DNA of 64,000 bases from Alnus glutinosa (taxonomy: Eukaryota; Streptophyta; Magnoliopsida; Fagales; Betulaceae), in assembly GCF_958979055.1 (NCBI RefSeq), contig NC_084886.1:6772154-6836153 (forward strand), given 5' to 3'. A model generated the notes under the pieces. The model was not told where the DNA came from. It was given only the letters and a program-made list of their open reading frames with translations, and made no database searches. The position numbers and the translations under genes were made by a program. This document shows positions 32,961 to 45,714 of the stretch, piece after piece (within the stretch, counting starts at the first letter, position 1; each line of letters begins with the position of its first letter).

Positions 32961-35895
32961 TTAATCCAATCTTCGCAACAAGTATTCAACCTGAACTTGC
33001 TTTGTTAGAGGCATGATCCACTCGCCAAACAGATTGGCAACTAAACATGGCCTGATTTTGTATGCAGGACCAGCCTCATCTTCCTCTTGGTTCATCCTCA
33101 CATCTTGCCCGAATATTTTAGCCTTCGTCTCCACTCTCTTCTTGACAGCTGCTTCCACTGTTTCATATGTCAGCAATTCCATGAGTCCAGCCCTGTCCTG
33201 CAAGACCAACATTTCCCCAGCAAAAGAAAAAAAGACCATAATTTGAGAAAAAAAAGCACTAACAATCCAAACAAAAAGGAAACAAAACACATCTATGTAG
33301 GAACTTACTTGTACCCTAATGGCAGCCTCATACGAAACAGGGGATGAGAGAAATTTTGCCTCTGCTACAAATTTACCATAGTGGATTCTCTTGGAGAGTG
33401 CCTATATAGGCGCCCAAAATCATAAAGTCAAGTTTTCTCAGACCAAATATGGAATGTAACCAATAAGCCAAAGTCTCACACATGTGATATCTCATTAAAT
33501 CAGCAATTGAGAGTCTGACCCAATATAGCATGACAGCAGCGACACGCCGACACAGATACTTATCAGTTGAAAAAACGGATAAAAGCAGTATCTAACATGA
33601 CTTGTCATTCTTGCTTCTTTTTACCTTGAATAATATTAGGAGAAAAGAGAAACATGTAAAAGCAAAGAAAACACTTCACTTAAAACTATGGAGTAGTCAT
33701 ACAGAATCTTTTGCTTTATAACATCAAGTTGAGAATTAAATAAAGAAACGGTCAAAATCTTCCTGACTATAGATAATTTTGAACTCCTCATAGACAATAA
33801 CAACAACAAAAGGCAATGCTTGACAATTTTTCATCAAATTTGTCAGCATTGAAAGCATGATCAGACATTCTCCTAAATGCTGAAATTTCCATGCTTCCAT
33901 TAAGCAGTCAAGCAATTCGCTTGAGCATTCTTTATTGACAAGGTTGCTTATTAGCTATTATCAAAGCCACAGGAAGAGACCAGTTCATATCATCATACTT
34001 CCAAAAAAAAAATTAGTTATGGTTGATAATATACCAGAAGTTCAATGCCATACCTGTAGACAAAGTGTGTCACAAACAGCGGCTGATCCATAGTTACCAT
34101 CATCTCCTGTTTTGACCAATCGTGGAAGAAGATCTCTAAAATACATATTCCACACCTTATTGTTCATATTAATTGAATCAGCACAGGGATGCAAAACCTA
34201 GTTGCATATCAGAAAAAGAGACCAAATCAGTGGAAGAATATCTCAGCAACATTTAATAAAAATGTTATCTAAAGAGCTCTGAAAGAGAATGATAGCTCAT
34301 CATCTTCAATTAATTACAAAGCATGCGCTAGTTCACATGATCATATGAAGTCCCGCAGAAACCCATTTTAACCACCTCATGGACATTTCTTGCTGTGGAA
34401 ACCTCTATTGTCCCTGTCCAACTATATGGAACAGTCAAACAACTCCAAACCATCCAAGGAAAGATTCAGTTCCGGGGTTTACTCAGCTTGCCAACACCAA
34501 CTCCTTGTAGTACAGGTACTTCAGGTATGGATTCCCCGAGAGTAAGCATAAGCATTGAGGATAGTTAATACTTGGGAGTGATCAATTATTCTTTTTTTCT
34601 ATATATATTAAAATCGACAAAGATACATTGAAAAAGTACTGTCTCATCAACTTTCGGAATATCTGAGTTTTTTGTTCCCCAAGTGATGTGAGATCTTATA
34701 TGAACTTAGAAAAGAATGGTATTACATACCTGTGGGTACTGCAAAGGTGGAAGCATCGGCTCAGGTAAGCCTGCTGGGAAGAAAGGATGCTCATCCGGGC
34801 TCTTATATCTATCTACCTAGTTTTCAAAGGAAAGTGAATTATAAAACTTGTGACATCAAAACTCGTAGGTTTTTTTTTTTTTTTAATCTACCTCATAATT
34901 CATAAATGCAATTACCTGAGCATGGAGCTTTTCAGTTTCCCTGACCATGAATTCAACCAAAGAACCATGGAACCCGTCCATGGAGAATGCATCATGGTCA
35001 TATGTGTCTGCATTATAACAATACTGAGCCCTCTCCAAAAGGCTAAATATTATGCTATCCTCTTGTCGAATTAAAGAGTGTCTTATACAATCTAGAGTTA
35101 AGGTTTCACTCTCATCCACCCTCTTCTTCGTTGCATATCTGTATCAAAAGAAGATGCATGTGAGAATTTGGGTAACTAACATTTGAAAGTCACCATCTTT
35201 TTTTCTTTTTCTTTTTTTTGGTGGGGGGAGATTCTTTTGTTTGATATCCCCTAACAAGTAACAAGTTAGTTTTACAAAATTCTTCCACACGATTAACAAA
35301 TCTTAAACTATGCCCCACATGGCCACATCCAGTAATTCTTACATCAAGACATATCACAGCAAATAACAAGCAAATGGACATGGTTGTTCCTTCTGTTGCC
35401 TGCTCATAAACATGTGTCTCTGTCTATGCGTTATTGTCACATTGAGATTGTTTCATCCGGGGGGGAAAAAGGAAAGAAAATGGACCCCGGCCTTCTTCTA
35501 TTTTTAACGGCAGATCCCCCTCAAGTGAAAGGTGGGGCGCTTCAAAGTGATATGGGAACAGGGCGGTCACAGATACGCTTCTGACCCATTTACCGTATGT
35601 GTTCAGTTATTCACAGTGTCATGGGCAATGGTACAGAGAAAAATAAGATTAACAAGCAAGAATAATTGAATAAATATATAGCCGAAAAGGACCTTTTTTT
35701 TCTGTACCTGAAGGGCGAGGAGGAAGTAGAAGAAGCAGAAGACGCTAGAAGAGGGCGAAGCCCATTCCTACCAGAATGTGACTGGAGAAATTTAAGGGTC
35801 GTCTGGGAGGCGAAATGCAAAGTGGGTCTTGAAGATTTGAAGGTAATGAGGGCTGGAGTGCCTGGTTTACCAGATTCTAATAGCTTGGCTTCCAT
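32961..35895 (-). CDS. CM3: Plastidial chorismate mutase
   Basis: Converts chorismate to prephenate, the committed step to Phe and Tyr. Six exons on the minus strand: 35708-35895, 34916-35138, 34730-34816, 34054-34197, 33309-33401 and 32961-33197. They are in phase and give 972 nt and 323 residues. Residues 1-62 (exon 1) are a Ser/Thr/Arg-rich plastid transit peptide. The AroQ-type all-helical fold is evident from LTLDCIRHSLIRQEDSIIFSL, the substrate and effector region FHGSLVEFMVRETEKLHAQV, FFPAGLPEPMLPPLQYP, DDGNYGSAAVCDTLCLQ, LSKRIHYGKFVAEAKF and the C-terminal EWIMPLTKQVQVEYLLRRLD. Plastid isoforms are usually allosteric (inhibited by Phe/Tyr, activated by Trp). The transit peptide excludes the cytosolic CM2 type. 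Synteny suggests the CM3 orthologue, but CM1 cannot be excluded from sequence alone. A broken partial copy lies at 58846-59480. Confidence 0.94.
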
Positions 35896-36595
35896 TGCTG
35901 GTGGTAGATTCTAGAGAAATGAGAAAGACAGGGACTGGGGCTCTCAGGCAGAGTGAGAAACAGACAAAAGGGCGGAGCAAACGAGAACGATCGCATGCGA
36001 GGAAAGCTCCCAATGCTTGGAAACTGGAAAGAAAATGTTAAGTATGAATAAGATCTTTACATACTATGAATTAATGCTTAAACCCCTTCAGTAAAAACGT
36101 GGGTCATAATATTTGAGAAATTATTTTTTAGATGGAAACAAATTTCAAGTTTCCATCTAAAAACACTTTTTCCTAAACCTATAATAAAAGCAAAAATCTC
36201 TATCTCTTAATCTCCCAAATTTTGTAAATAAATATTCAAGTAATGTGGTTACGTTTACATTTATCAGGAAAAGAAAAAACTTCCTAATTCTTATCCATTT
36301 AATAACTCTTTGCTGACTGGTATTTTTCCAGCCTTATCTCTGATATTACTTTTCATTTGCTCTATTTTTTATTATTTTTATAGTTGAAAAGCTTTCAAAG
36401 TGCTTAGGACTTAGGAGTGTTTTTTTTAATTCTATTCTATTTAATATGGGGAGGGGGAAAGGAGAGAATTACAGCAAGCAAGTGTTTAGGAGTGTTAACT
36501 TTAAAGCACATATCTTATGCCATTACTTATTTTGTGTTTGGACGCATTTTCAATTCATCATTTTTTTTTTTTCCATTCGATCAGGATCAAGATTA
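35896..36595. other. Chorismate mutase 5' flank / duplicated spacer
   Basis: Promoter region of chorismate mutase. From about 36066 onward it is homologous to 59474-60070 (landmarks TGCTTAAACCCCTTCA, TCAGGAAA and CTTCCTAATTCTTATCC), marking the left copy of the segmental duplication. A small hairpin AGATGGAAAC...GTTTCCATCT (36132-36163) is absent from the right copy. Confidence 0.6.
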
Positions 36596-37548
36596 TGAAC
36601 ACCTATTTTAAAAGTTTAAAGTGGAGGTCTCTCTCTCCCTGAAAGGTTCTAGAGACAGGGAGAAAAAACTTTGAGCTGCTTCACTGTGGGGGGGTCACAT
36701 CTCCCCCTCCTGGTGCTGGTCTTCCCCTAGCCCGTGAGGGCTAGGGTGGCTTTTGTCATCCCACTGGTCTCCAGTGGTGGATGTTTTGTTCTCCCATCCT
36801 TATGGTTGTGGAGCTGTGGTCCCTCCCGGAGTTAGATCTGATGAGGTTGGTGTTTTCTTATGTTGTTTTGTTTTTGGTTTTGTTGTTGTTGGTGCAAACA
36901 GAAGGTTTCCCAGACTCTGGTCTGTGGTAATGGTGGATGTCGGTGGGTCTCCGGTGGAGTTGTGCTTTATTGCTAGATCTATAAGCCTCGGCTGGGTGTT
37001 CGTCGACAAGAGCTTTTCTTTAGTGGTCGCCGGCCTCCTCTGGTTTCGGTACTCACTCGACGGAGCTGTGCGGTTCTTTCTTGAGCGGCGCGTGGCCAGC
37101 ACGCGCCGAGGAGTGTCCTCCCTGGGTTAGCGCGTGAGGGTCACTATTTGCATATCCGACTTCGTTTAGTGTCGATCTGGGCTGTTGGAGGCCGTTCGAT
37201 GCTGGAAGGGTTCTCGAAGTAGGCGCATTTTCTACACGCCCTGAGCTTCAGCGGCGATTCACCTGGTGCTGGTTTTTTGGTTCTTTCTGTTTGTATTTGT
37301 ACATTCTTGTATCTTTGTTCACAGTCTACTTTTTGGTAGCTGCTTTAAGCCGGGATTTGTCCTGACTTAGTGGATGGAGTTTTTTTAGCTTTATTCACTA
37401 CAATGACCTACGAGCACTGATGTAGCCTTCGGGCAGTGATCTCAGCTTCTTTGCTCCTGTATTTGTTCTGTGGTTTTGGCTTTGATGTAATCCCCTTTGG
37501 AGTTTCATTTCAGCAATGAAGGTTCGGGAGTTTGTTCAACAAAAAAAA
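36596..37548 (+). mobile_element. Poly-A-tailed non-LTR-like insertion
   Basis: About 950 bp of GC-richer sequence ending in a 10-A tail. It is flanked by the short duplication AAGATTA (36589-36595 and 37549-37555). The paralogous right-hand copy (around 60065, ATCAAGAGTGAGAAAAG) lacks it and shows the empty site. No reverse transcriptase is encoded, so it is either a SINE-like element or a truncated LINE. The open frame at 36753-37130 lies inside it and is not a host gene. Confidence 0.7.
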
Positions 37549-37694
37549 AAGATTAGGAAAGACCATTCATTGTAGCCTTTTCCTTCATCAATTAGAGAGA
37601 TAGGGGAAGAAAAAAAAAAGGGGTACATCCAAATGATATGCAATTTATTTGATTTGATATGAAAAAAAATAAAAATAAAGGGTCTAAACTCTTA

Positions 37695-38496
37695 GAACAT
37701 CTTCAGCAGTAATGGCTAGTTTAGCTACTCAAAACATCATATTCTTTTTAAAAAAATTATTTTAGTTACTAGTTTTTCATTACAAACTCAGAACTATCTA
37801 TTTCACTTTCTACTTTATTTAAATATTGTTTTTCGATTTTTTTTTTCCACTTCTTTCTCTCTCACTCTCCCTCACCATGCACATGCCCCTCTCCTGATTT
37901 ATTTTCCAGCCCAACTCCCCTTTCCCTTCTCTCACTCTTGCTCAACACCATAGAACCAGAAATTGCAGAGAAGAATTGACTTTGGCGAGTGTTGGTGTTG
38001 AAGAGCTGGAAGTTGGAGATAGAGAGGCGCTGAGGGACGATTTGGTGTGATGGGTTTCGATTTTGGGTGCAATTTTTGTATGGGTGTTGATTTTGGGGGT
38101 GATTTTCATATGGGTATCGATTTTGGGGTGTGATTTTCAGATTTAATGGAAGAAGAGATTTTAGTTTTTTGGTTTGTTGTTGAGAAAGATGAGCGAACCA
38201 AAGGAGAAGAAGAAGAAGAGAGATAAAATAATTAAAAAAAATCCTACAAGTATTCACAATTTTTTAAAAACAAATCAAATTTTATCTAATTTTTTTTTTT
38301 TTAAAAAAAAAAAATTGTCTTGGGAAGTCAAACTATCTAAAGTCCAAACATATTTTTCAACTTTATTTTGCTTTGAAATTCGCACTTTAACTTATAGTTG
38401 GATTTATATTTCAAAAAATCGAACATTCAAACATCCAACTTTCATATAGCAAATTTTACCAAAATTTTTCTTTTGAAGTGTCTGTTGAAAATACTC
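37695..38496. mobile_element. PIF/Harbinger-like MITE
   Basis: Imperfect terminal inverted repeats (GAACATCTTCAGCAG at the left; complement of GAGTATTTTCAACAG at the right) flanked by TTA (37692-37694 and 38497-38499), the PIF-type target. The interior is T/A-rich with an internal repeat around GATTTTGGG(T/G)GTGATTTTC (38060-38140). The minus-strand frame at 37862-38257 is derived from that repeat and is not a gene. Confidence 0.7.
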
Positions 38497-38532
38497 TTAG
38501 GACATCTAATTACTACACCATTTAAAATTTTA

Positions 38533-38681
38533 GGGAAAAATATATATTAGCCCCCCAAACTACCAACCTCTCATTTTTTGGCCCCCTCCGTTAGTTTAAA
38601 TCGTCAAATTGGATGGAAACAAGTCACGTGCCGTGCACGTGATATTTTTAGCCCGAAATTGCCCCTCTGTACAAACCCGAA
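38533..38681 (+). repeat. Left terminal inverted repeat of the MULE
   Basis: About 149 bp. It contains CCAAACTACCAACCTCTCA, GGCCCCCTCCGTTAGTTT, ACAAGTCACGTGCCGTGCA and GCCCCTCTGTACAAACC. It has a single copy of the CCAAACTACCAAC module, whereas the right repeat has three. Confidence 0.9.
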
Positions 38682-39685
38682 TTTATGAAAATGTCCCGCT
38701 TGCCTTAAACACACGTATGAGGTGAAAAGTGGCAAAATATTACAATTTTTCCACTTTTCACCTTATTGAACATTGACTTGTCTTATTTTAGGGTTAGTAA
38801 AAAATTTTCCAGCACATTCTACAGGTTTGCAATCAGGCGGAGGTAGAACCACTGTTGACCGAGTTCATAGGGGTGTCGATTAGTCGGGCTTCGGTTTTGG
38901 GGTAGGGCCGAAATCAAAGATAGTACTTGGAACTAAAGCTCGCGGACGTCCGGGGTGGGGGGAGTTGCGGTTCTCAGACCTTGGCACTACGTCATCGGAC
39001 GTGGGTTGCCGGAGGTGCGTCGCCTTGCCAGAGGTGTGCTGATCTGCGTGTTGCTATGCATTTTGGAGTTGGGTTTTTCGGACACTAGAGGTAATATAGA
39101 CAATGTAGCCATTTTTTATCTCTACGTGATTCTTGTGTTGGGTATTTTTATATAAGGTACTGAATCTTCATGATTGTTACAGAAATTTAGAAACAGGGAA
39201 AGTCATAGGGCATTTTTACTGGTTGGGATGTTGATTGTTTAGTGTTTGATTTAGTGGTAGGGCCATTTGCTGAGTGAATTGTCTGGCTTTTGAGGAATGT
39301 TTGGGAAAAAAGTTAGTAAATTAATGTCTGCCTTTACAGGATGTTGATTGTTTAGTCTGGCTAGTTTTGTTGTGTAGTGGCCAAGTGGGTCTAAATGGTA
39401 CGTGGTCCCCTATTAAATAATGCAGCTTCTATTGTGTTATTCTGACTTTTTGAAGTTGGTCTGGTCCCCTATTGATGAATATTCTATTATGTGAGGGCCA
39501 TAGTGGGAGTTGGTCATTGTGCACTATATTCTATTATGGTTAGTGGGTCATTGTGCATGCATGCATGACACTAATAATGCACAACATGCACTTGTTTTTT
39601 AGAGGTTTGCTTATTTATTTATTTGAATTTATTTCTTGCATTAGATTATTTACTTATTTTTTGCACTTTCTGTTTTTTTGTGAAG

Positions 39686-42600
39686 ATGGCTAGACAAGAG
39701 TTTGTTTTTTAGGTGCATTATGAAGGTCACATAGACAGACGGTTCATGAATACCTATGTCGGGGGTGATATAGATGTATACACGGAGGCCATTGAGCATG
39801 ATAAGTTGTCATTTTTAGTGGTTCAGGGTATAGCCAAAAATTATGGATATCAATCTGGTGACCTAATTTATTACTTATTGCCGGATTGTACACTACGTAA
39901 CGGATTGAAATTAATTACATCCAACTTTGATGTACGTGAAACGGTTGAAGCACACGCAGATCAACCAATTGTTGAGTTGTACATAAATTCATTTAGTGAG
40001 TCCATTCCTGACAATGATGAGGAGAATTATGATGATGATTATGGGGATGACGAAGGGGGATGAGGTGAACAAACCTGATCTTTTTGTTGAGAATAATGAT
40101 GTGTCTGGGCCATCTATTGGAGGGGGGATGAGAGAGGTTGAATCCTATGGTGGGAGGGGGGGGGGGGGGTTGAGAAAGGGTAGTGAAGATAGAGATGGTG
40201 GTAGGGAGGGTGAAGATAGTGAAGAGGGTGATGAGAGTGAAGAGGGTGATAAGAGTGAAGAGGAAGGTGTTGACAGTGGGTCTGATGATGATGATGATGC
40301 CAACTCAGACATGGCACACAGTGACATTCTTACATCTCCTCCCAAGAGTGATGAGGAGTACGAGGTAGCCTCCCAGAGTCGGAGAAAACATGTGACAAAG
40401 CGGTCTGAGTTCCATCTGACTGATATGGGTAATCCAGAGTTTGTGGTGGGTAAAAAATTCCCGTCGATACAAGTTTTTAGAGAGGCAGTTAGAGAGTGTA
40501 ATGCAAAAATGGGGAAGGATGTTAAGTTCAAGAGGAATTACATTGCCAAGTGTGTAGTGGTATGCATGGATGAATGTTGTAAATATAGGATTTATGGGCG
40601 CAAGTGCAAGGATGAGGAATCCTTTGAAGTAAGATCATTTCAGCCAAAACATAGTTGTAGGAGGAGACATGAGAATTCGATTCTAAAATCAAATTGGATT
40701 ACAGACCAAGTTAATAGACAAGTTCAGAGCACAACCAAACATGCCTGTAAAAGCAATTGTAGAGGAGGTGAAGGATAGATGGGGTGTGGATGCCAAAGAG
40801 CATAGGTTGTACAGGGCTAGAAGACTTGCAAAAGAAAAGATCCGTGGAAAAGTGAATGAACAGTACAACAAGTCGTGGGATTATTTAGAGATGATAAGAA
40901 GAACAAACGCTGGCAGTTGCGTAATGATGAAGATAGAGAGGCCGTTACCTGATATTCCAGGAAAATTTCAGAGGTTGTACTTATCTTTAGCCGCCATGAA
41001 AGAGTAGACCAATCATTAACCTTGATGGATGCTTATTAAAAGGCCCGCATAAGGGCCAACTATTGGCCGCGATTTCGAGGGATGCAAACAACTAGATGTA
41101 TCCAGTTGCATTTGCAGTTGTGGAAACCGAAATTAAAGATAGTTAGACCTGGTTTTTAGAAGCTTTGCTATCGGACCTTGGCACTCCTCCCACAGAGGGA
41201 TTGACATTTATTTCTGATCGCCACAAGGTAAAGTACCAATTAAAATTCATTCCAAAAATATTCCTTCATATTATTAATGATGTATATGTGAATGTTTGAC
41301 ATATTAATTTTTACTTTGTACAGGGTTTGGTACTGAGTTTAGATTCGGTTGCTCCCAATGTTGAGTACCGGATTTGTTGTAGACATTTATACGCAAATTA
41401 CAGAGATGCATGTCATAAAGGTGTGGCGTTGAAGGATAAGCTGTGGAGTGCGGCTACAGCATACACAGAGGCTGAATGGAGAAGGGAAATGGAGGAACTA
41501 AATGAGATAAGCCCCGATGCATACGATTACTTGTCCAAGATTGACCCAAGTACATGGGCGAGGTCTTGGTTCAGTACCTTCCCCAAGTGTGACTTAATTG
41601 TGAACAACCTGTCGGAGTGTTTCAATGCTTGGATTTTGAAACAACGTGACTTGCCGATTATATCGCTGCTTGAAATGTTGAGAACGAAATTGATGAAGAG
41701 ATACCAAAAGAAGCGGGAAGGCATCAGTAACATGGAAGGAAGGATTTGTCCCAAAATTATGGCGCGATTAGATGAACTCTCACATGATGCTGGTCATTGC
41801 TACGGCGTGTATGCTGGGGATGGGTTATTTGAAATCACAGACAAGCAGAAACAATATGTGGTGAACCTAGTGAGAAGAACTTGCGGATGTAGACAATGGA
41901 ATATGACAGGTATCCCATGTGCACATGCAATATGTGCAATATGGGTTGATGGTGTTGAACCCATAGATTATGTTTTCGATTGGTACACTGTGGATATGCT
42001 TAAAAAGGCGTATGAACCTGTTGTGTATCCCATGCCTGGAGAATAACAATGGACAAAAAGAAACGGCGAGCATGCAGGCCCACAGCTGAGTAAAATACAA
42101 CCTGGGAGGCTAAGAACAGTAAGGACTAGAGGACCAAACGAGCCTAAGAATCCATACAGGATAAGGAAGGGTGGGGTTGTCATGAGATGTTCCAGATGCA
42201 GGGTAATTGGACACAATGCAAGAGCATGTCCTTGTATAATAATAGAAGCAGTGAATTACAGAGGACAATCTAGGAGTGAGGTAAATACCTTCCACATTTT
42301 TTGGACTTTTTAATTGTGTGTTGCTTAATTTGTTACTTGACAATTGTTTCTTTAATGTGCTAGGTACAATCTGCAGTTAATAGTGAACCGAATCCCCAAT
42401 CTGCAGTTGATACTGAACTGGTAACTTTCAATACTCTCACTACTTTTTTGAAATTTTTCACTACACTCAAACTCTCAACTACATTTTGCAGCCCTCAATT
42501 CCCCCTAATATTCTCCCTAACACCCCACAAGCCACTGTTGCATCTTCTAAAGGTAGAGGTAGAGGTAGGGGGATGGGTATGAGTAGGGGTAGGGGTATTG

Positions 42601-43498
42601 GTAGCAGGGTTGTTGGTAGGGGTAGGGGTATGGGTCCACCAACCCCACCAGGGCTTACAACTTCAAGGGTTTCAGGTAGAGGTAAAAGTCAGGCTCAGCC
42701 TCAGACTCAGCATCAGCCTCGAACCAATGCTTGGGTTAGCACTGAAAACACCCATAATTTATGTGTTGTTTATTTACCTGTAAACAAACTAATGTGTCTT
42801 AACAGTCCCAAGGTACCGTCAATATCGTAAGGTGGTATGGACCGCAAGCAGTAGGTCAGTCTACTCAGTCGCAGCCTTGGACCCAAACCAATGTCATTGT
42901 GAGCACCCAAAATATTTATCTTTTATATTTCATTGCTTTTTTAACTTAGCTTGTTTATGGATAAATTATGTTCAGTTGCTAATTAATGTGTCTTGATAGT
43001 CCCAAGGTACTGTCAACACCGTAAGGTGGTATGGGCCGCAAGTAGGACTACAAGCAGTAGGTCAGTCTACTGAGTCACAGTCTTGGACAGTAGAGCATCC
43101 TCAGTCACAGCCTCAGCATCATCAGTCAAATGCTTTTGTAAGAACTCACAACATTTGTTATTTATGTGTTTAATTTTATTCTTATTTTTTACTCACAACA
43201 TTGCTTTACACTATAATTACAGATTCAAGGTACTGTGAATACTGTATGACTGTATGCACCTCCACAATGATCAGAGTCTTCACAGCCAGGACAATCTACT
43301 CAACCTATAGGGCCTATTCAGCCAACAGGGTCCTCTCAGGAAGTATGTTTTTCTCAGCCAGTAGGGTCTTCATCAAAGCCTGCAACAAGAGCCCGTAATA
43401 TTGTTCCAACAGTTGAGAATGCAATTGAAGTTCTTAAAGCTAACCAAAGAAAGAGGAAGAAGCCCGAGTGGAAAAAAAATATTAAGTCATTCCCGTAG
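39686..43498 (+). pseudogene. MURA-like MULE transposase, broken
   Basis: Family order is readable across several frames. An N-terminal region (from 39686, with a TAG at codon 9 before VHYEGHIDRRF) leads into an acidic linker (40060-40380). The MuDR DNA-binding domain follows (PEFVVGKKFPSIQVFREAV to SFQPKHSCRRRHENS). The MULE DDE catalytic domain is split by a frameshift and stops near 41005-41095 (IINLDGCLLKGPHKG, ISDRHKGL, CRHLYANYRDACHKG, NNLSECFNAWI), with an intron at about 41230-41323. A SWIM zinc finger (CGCRQWNMTGIPCAHA) ends at a TAA at 42044-42046. The frame then continues into a zinc knuckle (CSRCRVIGHNARAC), a Gly-Arg-rich segment (42555-42640) and a Lys-rich tail (RKRKKPEWKK). 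At least five disabling lesions make it a pseudogene. It is related to the FAR1/MUG lineage of domesticated genes. Confidence 0.9.
42807..43397 (+). repeat. Triplicated exon module in the MULE transposase tail
   Basis: Three direct copies of a Gln-rich exon with its upstream intron end: about 42807-42900, 43002-43140 and 43222-43397. Each starts with (T)CCAAGGTAC(C/T)GTC or similar, encoding QGTVN-VRWYGPQ in copies 1 and 2 and a degenerate version with stops in copy 3. Copies 1 and 2 are 195 bp apart and include the preceding AATGTGTCTT intron sequence, so the exon and its splice acceptor were duplicated together. Confidence 0.75.
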
Positions 43499-43856
43499 TT
43501 TTTTTGTTTATTATTGGTTAAACATTTTATTGGGTTGCGTTGTTATTAACTTATTGTTATGTAATTTGATGACAAACAGTGTTGGATTGTAATGTTGTTG
43601 TTGCTTTTGTTGTTTAATGACTTAATTGATGCTCTTTGTTGGGTTTTAAGTAAGTGATAGATATGTTATTTGAGGACTTTTAATTAAGTGATAGATATGA
43701 TATTTGAGGTTGTGTTTATTTGATTGCACATAGGTGGGGTTGTTGTGTTTATTTCACAATGTTGATTGGCCACAAGTGGGGTTGTGTTTGTTGACCACTT
43801 TTGACAATTTTGAATGCACAGATCGAGGTTGGGTTGTGCATAACATTTCAACAACC

Positions 43857-44032
43857 CATTTGATAAATAACACCACAACAACTAGAGATACATAACATTT
43901 CAACAAAATATTAGATGTTGTTGTAGTTACAAGTGAACTGTCTCCATTTGGTAAATAACACCACAACAACGAGAGATACAAAACATTTCAACAAATATTA
44001 CATGTTGTTGTAGCTACAAGTGAACTGTTTCC
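43857..44032 (+). repeat. Two-copy tandem repeat, 88-bp unit
   Basis: Two adjacent units (43857-43944 and 43945-44032), each starting CATTTG(A/G)TAAATAACACC and containing ATGTTGTTGTAG and ACAAGTGAACTGT. They lie in the 3' flank of the antisense zf-GRF gene inside the MULE. Confidence 0.85.
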
Positions 44033-45714
44033 ATAATTTCAGTTTAACATCAAGTTAGCACCTCTAGGTCCACTATAACTAGGGGTGGACAGAACCCACC
44101 CGAACCCGTGAAACCGACCCGGTCCGCCCCGCCCCGCCCCGTGAAAACCGGGTATAAGGCATCTGTTTAAAATCGTGGATCCTAAGCCATTCAAACTGTG
44201 GTTTTTGGGGCGGGTTGCGGAATTTATATTTCTCCCACCCGCAGACCCGCCCCGCCCCACGTACATCTTCAATCTATACCGCTTATTTTGAGATTTCCCT
44301 TTTCCCCCAAATTTCCCGTCTTCAGCGACTCACAAGTAGAAAGAAGAAGCCCTAATCTGCAGATTCTGCACGATTCAAACTAGAACGGCGCTCCGAAGAT
44401 CAAGGAATCACTGATTCTTTCCAATTTTTGCCAACAATTTGATTTTTATACGATTTAGGGTTTGGAATAAAATGGGTTTTCTGTTCTTCATCTTCACTCT
44501 TTAAAACCGTGTTCGTCGGCCATCACTCATCTTCCTCACGATCTGTGCATCAACTCCTCTGTGCTGATTCTGCTGAAGAAATCTCCACTCTTCAACTTCC
44601 ACCGCCGACCATTGGTATAGGTAGTTCAATCTCTCTCTCTCTTTCTCTGTCAAAAACGACACCTACCGAGCTCAATTTGTTGAAAAAAAGAGCTTGTATT
44701 TTGCATGCTAATGAATAACTAACCAATAGCATGCTGATCTATAGAAAAAGTGTGGTTCAAGGCAGATACCAAATCCTGTTTTTAGTTCTGATGTACTAAC
44801 CAAAAAATAATTTTTAAGTTTTTGATACAAGTTAGTTCTATGATATTTAGATGCTTCATGCTTGATGTATATTTGGAGAAATACTAAAGCAGGCTGGAGG
44901 ATTATTGATGATTTTGATTTCTGACAATAATTTTTATTTTTTATTATTATTATTTTTTTTTCAGTTGATTTCGCCCCAATTCAACCTCGACTTTCAATCT
45001 CAGAGTCTCAACAGGTAACAGAATCTGATCTTGATGTGGTTTTTTTATTTTAATCCGTGTATATTTTTTTTCAATTAAGTTTCAAATTGTCTTCAATAGC
45101 AATAAGTTCATCACCTAGACTATTTGAGTGTGAAAACCATGGTTATCAAAGGATTTTAAGCTATGAAAAGTCCTGGTAGAAACTAGTTTAAAGATGCCAG
45201 TTTAAGCACCAGAATCTGAAAGATTATCATTTAAAGATGCCAGTTTAAAATGGTATTTTTTTTTCTTCATTTTCAATCATCTGCATCAGTTTGGGAAAAT
45301 TTTGGTTTTGTTTGGAGGGTTATTGGAAAAGTTTTGATTTTGATATTGGGTTTGTTGGTAATTTTTGTTCTTTCTTCTTGTTCTTATTTGTTAGTGAAGT
45401 TGAATCAATTGGGATTTTCAATTCTGAATTGGGTTAGCAGGTTTGTGATTTGTTTTTGTGACTAATTAAACGCACATTGTCCCCCTACTTTGCAAACTTG
45501 GTTAACCGTTATTAACTAATTATGGACATATCGCCTTCGATACTTTATTGCGCACAAGCATGTAAATGTTTTTGTTCTTAGGGAAAGAGTTCTTTGTTTG
45601 TGAATTATATGGATTGTATATGTGTTTGCTATGAATTTTTTATATATATGAAATTCAATATTTGATAAATTGTTGATGATTTTTTTTTTTTTAAAAAGAA
45701 AAACCTAATTGTAG

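Noticed and set aside
36753-37130. 125-codon plus-strand open frame
   Set aside because: Lies entirely inside the poly-A-tailed insertion that is absent from the paralogous spacer; no recognisable domain.
37862-38257. 131-codon minus-strand open frame with hydrophobic start and repeats
   Set aside because: Composed of the internal repeat of a PIF-like MITE; composition is low complexity and there is no family match.
40114-40531. His/Ser-rich minus-strand frames opposite the MULE transposase
   Set aside because: Antisense shadows of the Asp/Glu/Gly-rich acidic linker of the transposase.
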